Positions 47,514-60,370 of a DNA stretch of 64,000 nucleotides are shown here, piece after piece (the stretch's first letter is position 1; each line of letters begins with the position of its first letter). Position numbers and translations under genes: made by a program. The notes below the pieces were generated by a model. It was not told the origin of the DNA and made no database searches. It worked only from the letters and a program-made list of their open reading frames with translations. Source of the stretch: Cephalopachus bancanus (Eukaryota; Chordata; Mammalia; Primates; Tarsiidae); contig JAPVLO010000138.1 of assembly GCA_027257055.1 (NCBI GenBank), positions 7,006,001-7,070,000 of the forward strand, written 5' to 3'.

Positions 47514-49994
47514 AGTGTGTCAAAATTTATTTTTTATCTTTATGTTTGCAGTGGCATATTGGTAAATATTGAACAACTACCTCTCCTAACAGCATTAAAA
47601 AAACTTATATTTCCAGAGTCTGCATATAGCTATGACATAAATAATCCTAATATGGCAGACTTCAAGCTAGCAATGTGAATTCCAGAGTTTCACAAAATTC
47701 CTCTCATGAGGTGATGTGACCCGTCTCCAGTACACCTCTGTGTATTTGTAAAATTAATTTTTTTAAAATTCTGCATCTTGTGGCAAATAGAGATTTGACT
47801 AGTGTTGATGACAAAATGATGATGGTGACAATGACACACGGTTTTTACATATAAATGTCAAAATGCAATCTGAAAAGAAAATGCAGATTTCTATATTTCT
47901 CTTTTTAATTCTAGTATAAATATATAACCTAACTAAAAGTATTGAAGACAAAACATTAAATGTTAATTCTAATTAAATGTATAATTAAAGAGACTAGTTA
48001 TGGTAAGTGTAGTGTTTTTATTATGTATTATGAATAGTTGTTCAAAACTATTAGAGATGAAGTTATGAGCATAGAAATAGTATGCATATGTCATATATTT
48101 TATTTTAAAAAGATGTTGTTACTCACAAATATACACAAACATATATAGTAACATTCTGAGCCTTTAAAAAAATTAACATTCTAAGGTTTTTTATATACAA
48201 TTACCACAACAAATTAGTGCATAGGCTCCTAATTTAATATAGGGAAAATTAAATCAGAACTACAAAGCTTTCCTCAACTAATTTTTGTATAATACATTTA
48301 CTGATAAAGAAGGTTACACTTTGCATTGTGCCAAACAAATTTTCACCATTGTTCTAAGGACTCTGGAATTAGCTTACCTAGGTTATATGTGCTGTCAAAA
48401 TCATTAAAATTTCCATTCAAATATGGTAGGTATAGAGCTAGTTCTGGACCTGTTCTTAGTATTATTTCTTCTAGTCACTGTAAAATTAATAAATTACAAA
48501 ACATTGCATATATTCAACACTTAACATAGTTTCTAACAAACTATGTGCAATGGGTTGATGTAAATGCTTACAGTGATTTAAACATGTGTTTTTTATTGAT
48601 GGAGAGATAAATTCTTGGTTTGCTTACACAGTTGTCTTTTATTTTTAAACTCTGTGTGAATTTTTTGATTCACTCTGTGGAAGTTGGGTGGCTAGCCTAG
48701 TTACTTGTCCCCAATAGATTAAAGGATATTTTCAATTTTGTCCTATACCAATCATTTTTCTTATATTTCCATGATTTTTGTTGTCTTGATTTCTTCTCCA
48801 GTGAGCATGCACAAGTATTAGCAATAATGTCAAATAGGTGCATCAGACCATACTTGATTATAATAAGAATTTATTATTATCTCAAATTATTTTTGTATGA
48901 CTGCTCTAAACAAAAGTTTCAAAGAATGTGTGTGGCTTTTTTGTTTTTTGTTTGCCCAGTTAATTTGATTTCAGAGAAATGGTTAATTTTTTCATAAACA
49001 GTGGGAGTATTGTGGAAGACAAAATCGACTTGACTATATGTGGCAAATTTATCACGTGCATCATGAGAAATTAAGCTCCTGGGATCATTTTTTCTTTAAA
49101 TATTGTAATTATTATGTCTAAATATAATCAGTCAGATTCTCCTAGGGTATGATTTCCTACTGGGGAGAGAGACTGATGATTTGGAATGGCACATTAGCAC
49201 GGTAGAGTTAATGCAGCATCCCTGTGTCTTGACTCACTCCCAGGGAGTAATTCTAGCCCTAGGAGAATTGTTCCATTATATCCTAACATGAATTAAGTGA
49301 CACTTTCAAATTATTTCTTTTATCTTAACTATTTCCATCACTGCTATTGTAGACACATCCTTAAAAGTGAAAATATCTCATAATGACTTCAAAATTTGCG
49401 TTTATTGAAATGTTTCTATTAGGCTTTCACTGATAGATACACAGTGTGTTAATTCCACGTATTTGGTCTTCTTGATCTCTTCGCAGGCTCTTCTCTTGCA
49501 GTCTGCTTTTTTTCTCCATCTGCTCTCCCCCAGTATTAGCTGCTCAGTACAGGATCATCTGAGGGAATGGCTGGGCGAAGACCAGAGCAGTGGAGTACAA
49601 CAGCTATTAGGGAAACAAACAGACCAGCAAATCCCATAGCGGTGCCAAGGAATTTTATTAGAAAAATGTCTGTGCTTTCCAACTTACACCAGCCTTTCTC
49701 TACGGCATGTACTTATATGAAATCTAAAATAAATTTTTTTTAAAGGAAAACTTGAATTTCTTATATACATTACTATGAAATGCAGTGGCAACCCACATGT
49801 GTTTTAGCAGACAGTGTTTAATATTTTGGTATTTTTAAGGAGATACAAATGGCTTAAATGCAACTCAAACTTTTGCATACTGAATATGGTCATTTTGTCC
49901 CCTGCTGCATGTCTAAGAAGGAAACAAGAGCTTTGGTAGCTGGGGTAGAAAAAGGTCATAGAAAAAGACATTTGACATTTGTTGGGGCAAATAT
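47514..49994. other. AT-rich DNA, nothing recognised
   Basis: No gene or repeat assigned. 49.15-49.6 kb is slightly GC-richer. Confidence 0.45.
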
Positions 49995-50111
49995 TAGAAA
50001 TAATAGTGACAACATCTAATATTTATAAGCACATTTCTATGAGACAGACTGTGCTAGATGCTTTTCATATATTATTTAATGTCCTCATCTTGAGAGCAAT
50101 GTAAGGTACTA

Positions 50112-50466
50112 CAGGTTGGGCTTCCCATATCCAAAATGCTGGAAAAAAAGTGATTCAGATTTTGGGTTTTTTCAAGTTTTGGAGTATCTGCAGATATATA
50201 ATGAGATACCTTGGGAAGGGAACCCAAGTCTGAACATGAAATTCCTTTTTGTTTTATATACACCTTATACACATAGCCTAAAGGTAACTTTATAAAATGG
50301 TTTTAATGATTTTGCACATAAAACAAAATTGTGATTATGTCTGACTGTGACCCATCACATGAGGTCAAGTATGGAATTTTCCACTTGCGGCATCATGTCA
50401 CTGCTCAAAATTTTGAATTTTGGAGCATTTGGTATTTGGATTTTCAGTTTAAGGATGCTCAACCTT
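50112..50466 (+). mobile_element. MER2-type pogo/Tigger element
   Basis: Begins CAGGTTGGGCTTCCCATATC and ends GGATGCTCAACCT, inverted termini, with TA at 50110-50111 and 50467-50468. Internal landmarks CACCTTATACACATAGCCT and TTTTGGAGCATTTGGTATTT fit the non-autonomous MER2 family. It lacks a transposase gene, as expected. Confidence 0.88.
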
Positions 50467-50468
50467 TA

Positions 50469-51113
50469 GTTTCCTAGGGATGCTGTAAACCTTAGCACAA
50501 ACAGGATGGCTTAATACAACCAATACTTGTCTCTCAGTTCAGGAGGTACGAAGTACAAAATCAGAGAGTTGGCAGGCCACACACCCTCAGATGCATATAG
50601 GGGAGAATCCTCCTTGTTTCTTGGCTTCCGCAGGTTTGCAGTTCCTGGTATTCCTTGGTTTCCTGATGTAGCACTTCAATCTCTGCCTTCATCTCCCTCT
50701 GTGTGTTTTTATCATCACATGATGCTTTCATCATCTTCTTCTTTTTTTCTTTTCTTTTTACTTATCTATTTATTTACTTTAAACAGATGAGGTCTTGCTA
50801 TGTTGCCCAAACTGGAGTACAATGACTATTCACATGTACAATTAAAGTGCACTGCAGCCTGTAACTCTGAGCCTAAGGTGATCCTCCCACTTCAGCCTCC
50901 CAACAGACTGGGACTACAGGCATGTGTCACAGCATCTGATTTTCTTTCAAGATCACCAATCATATTGGATTAGAAACTCATCCTACTCCAACATGACCTC
51001 ATTTTAACTAGTTACATCTGCGCTGACTCTGTTTTCAAATAAAGTCACTCTCTACTGTATTGGGGGTTAGAACCTCAGTATATCTTTATAGGAACATGAT
51101 TCAACTCATAACA
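50469..51113 (-). mobile_element. MLT1-type LTR, antisense, with a fossil Alu monomer
   Basis: TAGTTTCCTAGGGATGCTGT, TCTCTCAGTTCAGGAGGTAC and TATTGGGGGTTAGAACCTC, ending ACTCATAACA, are reverse-complement MLT1 text. It directly abuts the MER2 end, and its own terminal bases on that side look lost. Interrupted at about 50736-50945. Confidence 0.85.
50736..50945 (-). mobile_element. fossil Alu monomer (FAM/FRAM type), antisense
   Basis: T-rich tail, GATGAGGTCTTGCTATGTTG, GTGCACTGCAGCCTGTAACT and GGGACTACAGGCATGTG, one 7SL-derived arm only. It retains the extra ~31-bp segment (CTATTCACATGTACAATTAA) that Alu left arms lack, so it is an early monomer or lone right arm. Confidence 0.75.
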
Positions 51114-51220
51114 GATAGGCATCAAATTACTGAAGAATATTTATTTTATAGATACATAAACTGAGACCTTAAATGGTTAATTTCTCCCAAATATTAGACA
51201 AGATTTAGAACCCTGACATT

Positions 51221-51296
51221 GGGCAACCCCCTGGGGCCCCTTCCACTGTGGGAGCTTTTCTATCCTCTCAATAAATCCTGCTATCACACACACAAA
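51221..51296 (+). mobile_element. TINE copy 3: retroposed ERV LTR R region
   Basis: The 65-bp body (51221-51285) begins GGGCAACCCC and ends CTCAATAAATCCTGCTATC. The tail is ACACACACAAA rather than pure A. Duplication AACCCTGACATT (51209-51220) against AATCCCAGACATT (51297-51309). Inserted into MIR. Confidence 0.88.
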
Positions 51297-51340
51297 AATC
51301 CCAGACATTTTTGTCAGAAAATGCAAATGTTTTATCTCTA

Positions 51341-53589
51341 CGCTACACACCAATCAAAGTCATGACCCTAAAAACCATTACCATCCAGGAGAAACCCGCA
51401 TAGCAATTAAACAATACTTTCTTGGAAGAAAGCAAAGAGAAGATTGAGAACTGAGAGCAAGAGAGCACACATAGCACATGAATGAGTCAAAGACAAAGTT
51501 TTAAAAGACTAATGTGTCATGGGAACGTAGTGTTTCATATGGCTCGCCATATGCGCCACCAAGATTAAGATGCCTAAGAAATAGGGTCATGAAATAGAGC
51601 CTCCCAATGTATGGCTGAGATAACGAGTTCCTTAATGCTTTAGTGTAGATTTGGCAGGAGTTGGAGAGGCTAGACTTTGCAACAAGAAGATCAAAGAAAA
51701 AAATTAATCATTAGGAAGAATATATAAAGAAACACCTTAATGATGACCTCAAATGAGCGAAACTGGGCGGTTAAGGTGTAGTGCAACACATAGAAGATGA
51801 AGCAGATAAATAAATCTTTCCTCACTGTGCAAATGCAAAAATCGAGAGGTGAATGCAATCTTTAAAAAGTAAGAACAAGATAATAGCTATAGCTATTCCA
51901 TAGCAATGTAATTTAAAATTGTATTTGAGGAGTACAGTAGGTTTCTTGCAAGTATGACTAGCCTAGCGGGTTTCTGCTATTAAAGTATGAATATCAGTTT
52001 TGTACTAGTACTACAGTTAGTTATACTATGCACTAGTCTAAGCAACATGATCACAAAAATTTGGGTGTCCAGCAATAAAAATGTTATGTTGTTTATAATA
52101 ATTAATAGATAAACTATTTGTTGTATTCTTTCCTGGGGAGTTTTGATGGTTTAAAATGAAACATTATCTTTAACAGTCGCACATTGTTGAAAGTAACATA
52201 CAAAATGATTCATGTTATTTAATCATAAATTTATGTTAAATCCTATAAAATATTTAACTTACTTCTGAGGTTCTGAATTAATGAAACAGATTCACATGCT
52301 GTAAAAGCAGAAATATTAAATGTAGATAAACACAAGCTACCACATTGTGATGATATGAGTGTTAGCAGGAATTAGTCAGAATTGGCTGTGAAATTATTCA
52401 TCACCAGACTCCTAATGGCTCCTGATAGGATATTATCCCTAACCCACACCTCACTTTACCCAGATGTTTCTAAATGTTGTCCTCAGAGTTGTATTTGTAC
52501 AAATATATGGTTTATGGTTTTCAAATGTTCTAATTTGACTCCAAATTCTTGTTTGGCATTTATTCATGATGCAATAGACTAGGCACTTCATAAAAATATG
52601 TGTTATTGTCCAAGCGAGTCTCTGACTCTGGACAGTAATGGCCTCCCTCTGCCTCCTGCTGGTTACTCTCCCGCTTTAAGTTTGAAGTTCTCTACTTTTA
52701 TCCGACTGAAAGCCACAACTGCACAGTCATTATCATTCAGCATCTCAGAACAGCAAGATATCCATAGAAAATGAATTTCTTATTTATTCTCAAACACACA
52801 GGTGACACTTTAATGTGTTTTCAGTGTTTGGTGAGATAATACACTAAATTGCTGCTTTTCAAATCCTTTCAAGTTCTAGCTGGCACCAACCGATGTCTCA
52901 TAAAATCCTTATTTTTCACTGTAAATTTAAGGTAGTTACCTGGAGACCCAAAACGTATGCTAAACTTACTAAATAGTATAAAGAATAATACTCATTGGAA
53001 TCTGGTCTTATTGTAGTACAGACATTAGGGTTGTTGGGGGACTATACCCATCAAATAGTAATATGTTGATGTTGGATCTACTTGGAGAATTTAGTACCTA
53101 GCACAGTGCCTAATTTTAAACTGCATATGAAGGTAACAGAAGGGTGGTAGCAAAAAAAAATTCAAAAAATTGGTTTTGGAATTTTTATATATAATGCTTC
53201 ACAAATAGAAAACATTAGCATCATCTGCAAATTGAAAACAGGTAGTTGGTTAAGATTACCATATATTTCTGTTTCTTGCAGAAATAAATTAAATACACCT
53301 GGATGGTATACAAGAAACATGATCCTAATGGTATTCTATATTAGGCAACAGAGGACAGTGATTCACGAGGAACCGAAAACAAACTAACAAGGCACTACTA
53401 TTGTCCCAGTTTGCCACTTACGAAGAGTATTTTGGCTGTTTACTGGGATGGCAAAGCAGGCAGAGCTTAGTGGTCTTCCTGAAATGAAGAAAAGAAACTG
53501 GAAGTCTAGGGAGGCCAAGGCATCTAGAGTTCATAGAATACTAAAGATGAGATAATTGATAAAAGATAGTTGATTATGGATGATAGTTA
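51341..53589. other. AT-rich DNA, nothing recognised
   Basis: No gene or repeat assigned over 2.2 kb. Confidence 0.45.
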
Positions 53590-53812
53590 GCTAGCTAGCT
53601 AGATAGATGATAGAGAGGTATACATAGAAAGAATAGAGAGATGATATAAGTAGATAGATGATAGATTGATAGATAGATATACATAGAAAGAATAGATATA
53701 TAATATACATAGATGGTTGATAGATGATAGAAAGAATAGGTAGATGATAAACATAGATAGATGATAGAGATAGAAGATATACATAGATGATTAGATAGAT
53801 AGATAGATAGAA
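53590..53812. repeat. compound GATA-type satellite
   Basis: Starts with TAGC units (AGCTAGCTAGCTAG), then degenerate GATA/GATG units into which ATACATAGAAAGAATAGA is repeated, giving a longer-period structure, and ends in pure GATA. Minus-strand frames rich in Y, L, S and I over it are artefacts. Confidence 0.93.
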
Positions 53813-53856
53813 TTATTGCTGGAGATCTATAGGCCTTCCCTGAAAAGTATGCAGCA

Positions 53857-54134
53857 ACTGGGCTTGGTGGCTCAGCCTGTAATCCTGTGCTTTGGGAGGC
53901 TGAGGTGAGTGAATTGCCTGAGTCCGCGGGGTTCGAGACCCACCTGGGCAAATTGGCGAGACCTCATCTCTACAATAAATCAAAAATTAGTGATAGCGCA
54001 TGCCTGTAGTTCCAGCAACTTGGAAGGCTGAGGCAGAAGGATCACCAGAGCCCAGCAGGTTGAGGCTGTGGTGACCGGGAGTGGCCACTGCACTCCAGTC
54101 TGGGCGACAGGGTGAGACCCCAACTCAAAAAAAA
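53857..54134 (+). mobile_element. Alu dimer, tarsier-type, small linker deletion
   Basis: GGGCTTGGTGGCTCAGCCTG head, linker ACAATAAATCAAAAATTAG followed directly by TGATAGCGCATGCC (about 14 bp of the right-arm head missing), end GAGACCCCAACTCA. Perfect 14-bp duplication AAAAGTATGCAGCA (53843-53856, 54135-54148). Confidence 0.96.
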
Positions 54135-54399
54135 AAAAGTATGCAGCAGAATATTGATCCATGCATTTGAAGAAACTACCCAAGGCAGCACAAGAAAATA
54201 TTTTTTTTTTAAATAGAGGAAATTGTACCTGACACTCACAAAGAGCAAAAAATAGTGCCTGTCCCCACCAACCACATTAAAAAACCTCACAGGGCATTGG
54301 GTATTCTTGTCTTTAAATACTACTTTTATTTCATCTAATAAATCTTAACAGTAATAATTGCAATGGTTAAACTACTTTCGGTTAACTGCAACACAGAAC

Positions 54400-57300
54400 A
54401 AGGATCAAATTATTTTTAAGAAAGCAAATGTGTCTAGTACCCAATAATACAAAATTCAGAATGTCTGAAATATAACCCAAGATTATCAAGTATTCAAAGA
54501 TTCAGGGAAATATAACTCAGAATGAGAGGAAAGTCAGTTATTAAAACTGATTAATAACTGGGACAAATACTGGAATGAGCTGACCAAAACAATAACAGTT
54601 ACTGTGACTGTAATTTATATGTTCAAAAATATAAACAGTCATGAAAGATATAAAAGAGAGCCAAATTGAAATATAAGTGATCAAAACTGTAACATGTGAA
54701 ATGAAAAATATATTGATGACTCCTTAATAGCAGATTAGACATTGCAGAAGAAAATATTAGGAAATTTGAAAACATAGCAAGAAAGTAATACAAAATGAAT
54801 CAGAGTGAGAGAAAGAGAATTAAAAAGATTGAAAAAATTACTGCATTTTGGGACAATGTCAAGCAACTTAATATGCCTGTACTTAGTGTCCCTGAAGGAG
54901 GAAAGATAGGAGTGCCACAAAAAATAATTAAAGAATAATGACCAAAAATTATCAAAGGTAGATGGATAGAAAAATATAAATATGCAGTTCGATAAAAACA
55001 CAGTGGCCTTAAATACAATATAAAAACAAACAAGAAAAACAAAAACAAACAAAAAATATGCATATGAACTCCAACAACTTCTAAGAAAAAAAAGTTGTAA
55101 CCACAAATAAAACAAAAAAGTTAAAATTGTATTATTATAAATACTTAAGATACTCTAATTAAAACATAAAATAGGAAAGACAACAGATGAGACTTATACA
55201 AAACAAAAAGCAAGATAGATTTAAAACCTACCATATCAATAATAATATCAAATAAAAATGGCCTAAATATCCAAATTAACGGTAGATATTGCCACATTAA
55301 GAATGTAGCATATTCCTATCATAGCATGACTATAAGCAACCGATTTTAAGCATGAATTTTAAAGTGGGTTATAAGTAAACAGATACAAAAATATGATGCT
55401 AACTAAACATAAGAACTTAAAATTTTTTTTGATATTAGACTAAAGACACTTCAGAGCAAAAGAATTTTGGATAAAGAGGGTGATTATATATTCTTAAATC
55501 ATTTGTTTTATCAAGAAGGCCTAAGAATTCTAAATATTTGAAACTTGTAATGGTGTTTTGGTAATCTGTATATATCAAGCAAAAAATATTTAATAGGAAA
55601 GGGAAATAGATAAATTCAAAATGATTATCAGAAATGACAACACCTCTCTCAATAATTAATACAATCAATAAACAATTCGTTTAAAACTATTATATATGTA
55701 AAACATTAACAGCACTATTAACTCTCTTGATCTAATGACATTTATTGATGTCTTAAATCAATAATCTACACTTTGGGAGGCTGAGGTAAGTGGACTGCCT
55801 GAACCCGCGGGTTCGAGAACTGCCTGGGCAACTTGGCAAGACCTCATGTCTATAGTAAATCAAAACTTAGCCAGGCGTGGTAGCGCATGCCTGTAGGTTC
55901 AGCTCCTTGGAAGGCTGAGGCGGAAAGATCGCTAGAGCCCAGCAGGTCAAGGCTGCAGTGGCCCGGAGCGGACACTGCACTCCAGTCTGGGCGACAGAGT
56001 GAGACTCCAACTCAAAATAAAAAAATCAATAATCTTAGTTTGCACATTAAGAAATTAGGAAAGGAAGAAAAACTTAAAATGAATTAAGTGGAAGAAAAAA
56101 AGCTTAGATCAGAATTAAAAGATTCAATTGATAAAACCAAACACAAGACTATAAGAGAATATTACCAACAACTAAATGTCAGTAAATTCAACAACTTAGA
56201 TGAAGTGGGAAAGTTTATTAAAACAAGCCAACTTTCAATGTCACACAAGAAAAATAGTCTGATTATCTCACATCTCTTAATAAAACTGAATTTAACACCT
56301 TATCATTCACTAGTAAATGTTATGAAATATTTCAGGAAAATATAAAACAAATTTTTCAAAAATAATTTTAAAATATTGAAGAAGAAATAACATTTAACTC
56401 ATATTTATAAGGTCTTCATTAACCTATTGTAAAAAGAAAAAAATTTAAAAATACTGCAGTAATTATAGGAAAAGAAAACCAAAGACCAGCATCTCTCAAA
56501 AATATGCATTTAAAAGACCTCACCAAAAACTAACTAATCTAATCACACAATAAATAAAAAGGATATACATCAAGATCAAATGGATTCTTATCAGGAATTC
56601 AGAGTTGATTTAACATTCTAATAGCAAACAATGTAACTAGCTACATTCACAGATTAAAGAAAATATTATAATTTCAACTGGTGCAGAATAAACATCTGAT
56701 AAGGTCACCATTATATTCTAATTTAACTGTAAACAAATTAGGAATAAAAAGAAATCTTAACTCAATAAAGAACATTTGTGGAAAACTTGCAACTAACAAC
56801 AGAATTAATGGTGATAGAATGAAGAATTTTCCACTAAGATTCAAAAAAGGCAAGGATTTTTATTCTCCTCACTTCTCTTCATTATTGTCTTAGAGAATCA
56901 AATCAATACAGTAGAAAAAGAATAGCATGAAAAGTTGAACAGATTTGAAAGGGAGATAAAAACTTTTTTTACAGATGGCATAACTGGCATTTCAGAAAGG
57001 TATAAAAAGAAGAGAGGACAAAATAGTACTAATTATTACTAATTAGTAATATAACAAGGTCACAGGATAAAAAAAATCAATATATAAGAATCAAGCATAT
57101 TTCGATGGCTCAGAAGTTAATATTAAAATATTGAAATAAAATGCAATGATATCTATACAGTACATAATACTTAAAAATAGATCTTACAAAAGACATGCAA
57201 TGCTGGTCAACTGAAAACATAAAAGATTGTGGAAAATACATATTAATCATAATCTTATTTGCCAGTCAAAAACAAAAGGTTTATAAAAAGGTCAATTATG

Positions 57301-57480
57301 AACTGTGGAGAACTTATACAATGGAATATTATTTAACACAAAAAAAATGAATTATTAATTCATGCAATGATACCTATAAATATCAAAATACTTATAATGA
57401 GTGAAGAAGAAAGAAAAGAGTATATACTATATTATTCAATTGTATTTATATTATATGTGCTAAACTAGATTGGTTTTTAA
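54400..57480 (+). mobile_element. ancient L1M block, plus strand, Alu-interrupted
   Basis: Order of old-L1 text: HAL1/L1M-like sequence at 54.4-55.3 kb, endonuclease-side ORF2 text at 55.3-55.7 kb (GACACTTCAGAGCAAAAGAA, GGATAAAGAGGGTGATTATA, CACCTCTCTCAATAATTAAT), then after the Alu reverse-transcriptase-side ORF2 at 56.08-57.25 kb and a 3' end to about 57.48 kb. Stops throughout; frames of 60-126 codons on either strand are relics or shadows. Confidence 0.75.
55768..56022 (+). mobile_element. Alu, tarsier-type, slightly 5'-truncated
   Basis: Starts at ACACTTTGGGAGGCTGAGG, has CCGCGGGTTCGAGAACTGC, and ends GAGACTCCAACTCA and AAATAAAAA. Perfect duplication AAATCAATAATCT at 55755-55767 and 56023-56035. 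Confidence 0.96.
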
Positions 57481-58000
57481 TGCTATGAGAGTATTTATAA
57501 AAACTGTCCAAAATCTTTTGGAGAAACTTTGAGAATCCTGATCCTTGGAAAAACTGTGCAAAATATTCTCATTTCTGATAAAATATCAACATATTTTTCA
57601 GTTGTTAATGCCACCAGAGAGTATCCTTGAAGACTTTTGTCTTCTTCATTTCCATATCCAGTTAATAATCAAGAATTTTTCTCTAAATATTTTCTATATT
57701 TTCTCATCTTTCCCCTTCAGTTTTTGCTTTTACAGGTCCTCATCGATCACCGGCCAACGTTAGCTCAAAATATGTGAACTGTCTACTGGCAAGTATAGAA
57801 CTGCTATCAAACTAATTTTCTAAAATATGAATCCTATCTTGATACTTTCTAATTAATGTTTTTAAAAAACTCGCTAAGACTTCAAGATAAACCTGAAGGT
57901 CAATAGCATGACATACAACTATATTACAGGTATATTATAATATAGTAACTGCCCCTTTTTGTCTTTACTCATTCACTTTCCAAAAAATATTGAGCAATGT
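57481..58000. other. nothing recognised
   Basis: AT-rich. A 72-codon plus-strand frame at 57.55-57.76 kb is F/S/I-rich and unsupported. Confidence 0.4.
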
Positions 58001-58519
58001 TGTAGGCAGAATTTAAGATGACTCTATGATCTGTGTCCCCTGGTGTTACATTTCTCCCTGAGTACAGGTGAAAAAAGTGGCTATTCTAGCCAACCAAATA
58101 TGGGCAATGAGAAGTGATTTTGCAAATGGAACTAAGGTTGCAAATTCATTGAGTCTGAGTTAATCAAAAGTGAGATAATATTTCATGCTCCTGACTTAAT
58201 TAACTCAAACTTTTAAAAGAGAGTTCACAACGCTGTTGAACTTGAAGGAACAAAATATAAGTTCTACAATCATGAGAGAATAAATTCTGCCAATTAACAG
58301 AATGTGCTTGAAGTTGGATAATTTCCTAGGTGAGCCTTCAGATGAGAATGCATCCCTGTTTATATCTTGACGTCAACTTTGACAGAGCCTGAAAAGGAAA
58401 CCCAGTAAAGTCATACATGGGTTTCTGACTCCAGACAAATTGTGAGATAACAAATGGGTGTTGGTTTAAGTCGATAAGAGTTTTGGTAACGAGTTACACA
58501 GAAATAGAAAATGAATATA
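58001..58519 (+). mobile_element. MLT1-type LTR, plus strand
   Basis: TGTAGGCAGAATTTAAGATG start, GTGTCCCCTGGTGTTACAT, GAGCCTTCAGATGAGAATGC, ATTGTGAGATAACAAATGGG and a worn end GAAATAGAAAATGAATATA follow the MLT1 consensus order. The target duplication is unclear. Confidence 0.82.
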
Positions 58520-59089
58520 AGTAAGTAGTCTGTTATTTGTGCTATGTTCTAGAGCTTATGGAAATAAGTGTAATAAGAAAATACATATGTTGAGATTATC
58601 TAAGCAGTGAGTACTGACTCTATGGAGAGAAAAGAAGAACAAATATTAGATACTGATCACTCCAATCTTAAAGAGAGGAAACAGTAGAGCATCTAGCAAC
58701 AGAGAGTTAAAAGTAGGAAGTAATTAGAAGATCCATCAACATGAGTTAAAAGTAGAAGCTATAGAAATAGGAAGCAAACAAGCATACTACAGTGCTTCAG
58801 AAGTCTATGAAAATATATTTTTGAAAAAAGTTAATTATTTCAAATTCTACTGAGAGGTCAAGAGAGATAGTGGTAATAATGCCAAATGGTTTCATAATAT
58901 GGACATCATTAGTGACTGAAAGAAGAGTTTTTTAAAATGAATTGAGGGGGATTAAATACTAATCTGATAATGTTCAAAAGGGGATAGAAGAAGGGAGAGT
59001 AGACTGGGAAAGTAAAAGACAAAAAATAAAACACTACCAAGTGCTTCAGTATAAATTAAATGCATTCTTCGTATTGAGTTTTACTCAAG
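58520..59089. repeat. possible ancient repeat, name uncertain
   Basis: TCTACTGAGAGGTCAAGAGAG and ATATGGACATCATTAGTGAC around 58.85-58.92 kb resemble a widespread old mammalian repeat ('ctgagaggtcaagtaagatgag'). The family is not named with confidence. Confidence 0.35.
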
Positions 59090-60370
59090 GTTTCTTCTTT
59101 TTCCCTCCTAAGATGGATTCATTTTAAAGCTATAACATGAGAAATCTGTTACCCCATAATTTTATATGCACTTGATAGATCTTTCAAAAATGAAGGCAAA
59201 CAAAAAAAATTCAGTTAAACAAGGGTTGAAATAATTTATTGCCACTAGATCTACACTCTGAAAAAATACTCATCATGTTCTTAGCCTAAAGTGAAATGAA
59301 AAAGATGGAAAGTCAAATAGTCAGGAAGCAATGAGCAACAAAAGTGAAAAATAGGAGAATAAATATGGTTGCTTATTTTTCTTCTGTTACATTTTTAAAG
59401 GACTTATGATTCTTTAAACAAAAACTGCAACATTATTCTAGGATTTTAAAGTAAGGAGATGTAATACATAATGATACCACAAAAACCCAGAAATGAATGA
59501 ATAAAACTATATTATTGGAAATGTTTCATATTTATATGAAGTTAAAAATAAATTATGTTATATAACATAAAACTATTTTGCTTTATATATAATAATATTA
59601 AAACATACAATACTGTAATAATTTAAAGAAACACGTTCTACTCCTTAGTGCAACTACTACAATTAAATGATAAACAGCTAAATCATAACAAAGAGATTAC
59701 AAAAACATATTTTTAAAAAGTTGTGAGTAGCCAAATGAATACATAAAGCTAGACAGAAACTTTAAAACTAGGGAAAACTAAAACACTTTTGAGAAAAATT
59801 GGAAGAAATTTAGGTTTCTATAATAAATACATGATTACCAGTATAAATAATATGCTGTTATATCAATCTATAATCTTGTATTTGTGCTATTGTGAGTTTA
59901 TGTAACATATATTTATAAAATATGTAACTAATATTGCATAATATAAATATAAATAACTCATGCATAGATGATTATTTAACAAAACAATTAAATAAACAAT
60001 ACATTTGAACAATTTAAAAAAGATATTCAAATGACCAAAATGAGCATAAAATTTTTCAACAATACTAAGAATTGCAGAAATAAAAATTAAATCCACATTA
60101 GATGCCATCATATGCCTTATAGAAAGGCCTAAATTTAACAGGTTAAAAATTCTGAATGTTGGTTACTATGTGAAGTGAATAGTAATCTCAAACATTGCTT
60201 ATAGGAATAAAAATGGTACAATCATATTGTAAAAGAATTTGACAGATCTATGAAGTTAATTATTCACTTACATCATAACATCAATATTTTCAATACTTAC
60301 ATAACAATATCCTTAGACTATTCTGTTCCTACAGAAAGATTTGCACATGTTTATTCATATTAGCAGAACT

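Larger units (their letters stand above)
49995..51340 (-). mobile_element. MIR SINE, antisense, split by later inserts
   Basis: ACATCTAATATTTATAAGCA and GACTGTGCTAGATGCTTTTC (to 50109) match antisense MIR (ACATTTATTGAGCACTTACT; GCACTGTGCTAAGC). The text resumes at 51114-51220 with TTTTATAGATACATAAACTG, matching TTTTACAGATGAGGAAACTG, and continues past a TINE. It is the oldest layer of the nest. Confidence 0.72.

Noticed and set aside
53590..53812. Possible CRISPR-like spaced repeats
   Set aside because: The repeats are degenerate tetranucleotides in a primate-type genome. There are no uniform spacers and no cas genes.
53595..53951. 118-codon minus-strand frame rich in Y, I, S and L
   Set aside because: It is the translation of the GATA satellite joined to the next Alu.
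54735..55115. 126-codon minus-strand hydrophobic frame resembling a membrane protein
   Set aside because: It lies antisense to ancient L1M sequence. The F/L/Y-rich composition comes from A-rich sense L1 DNA.
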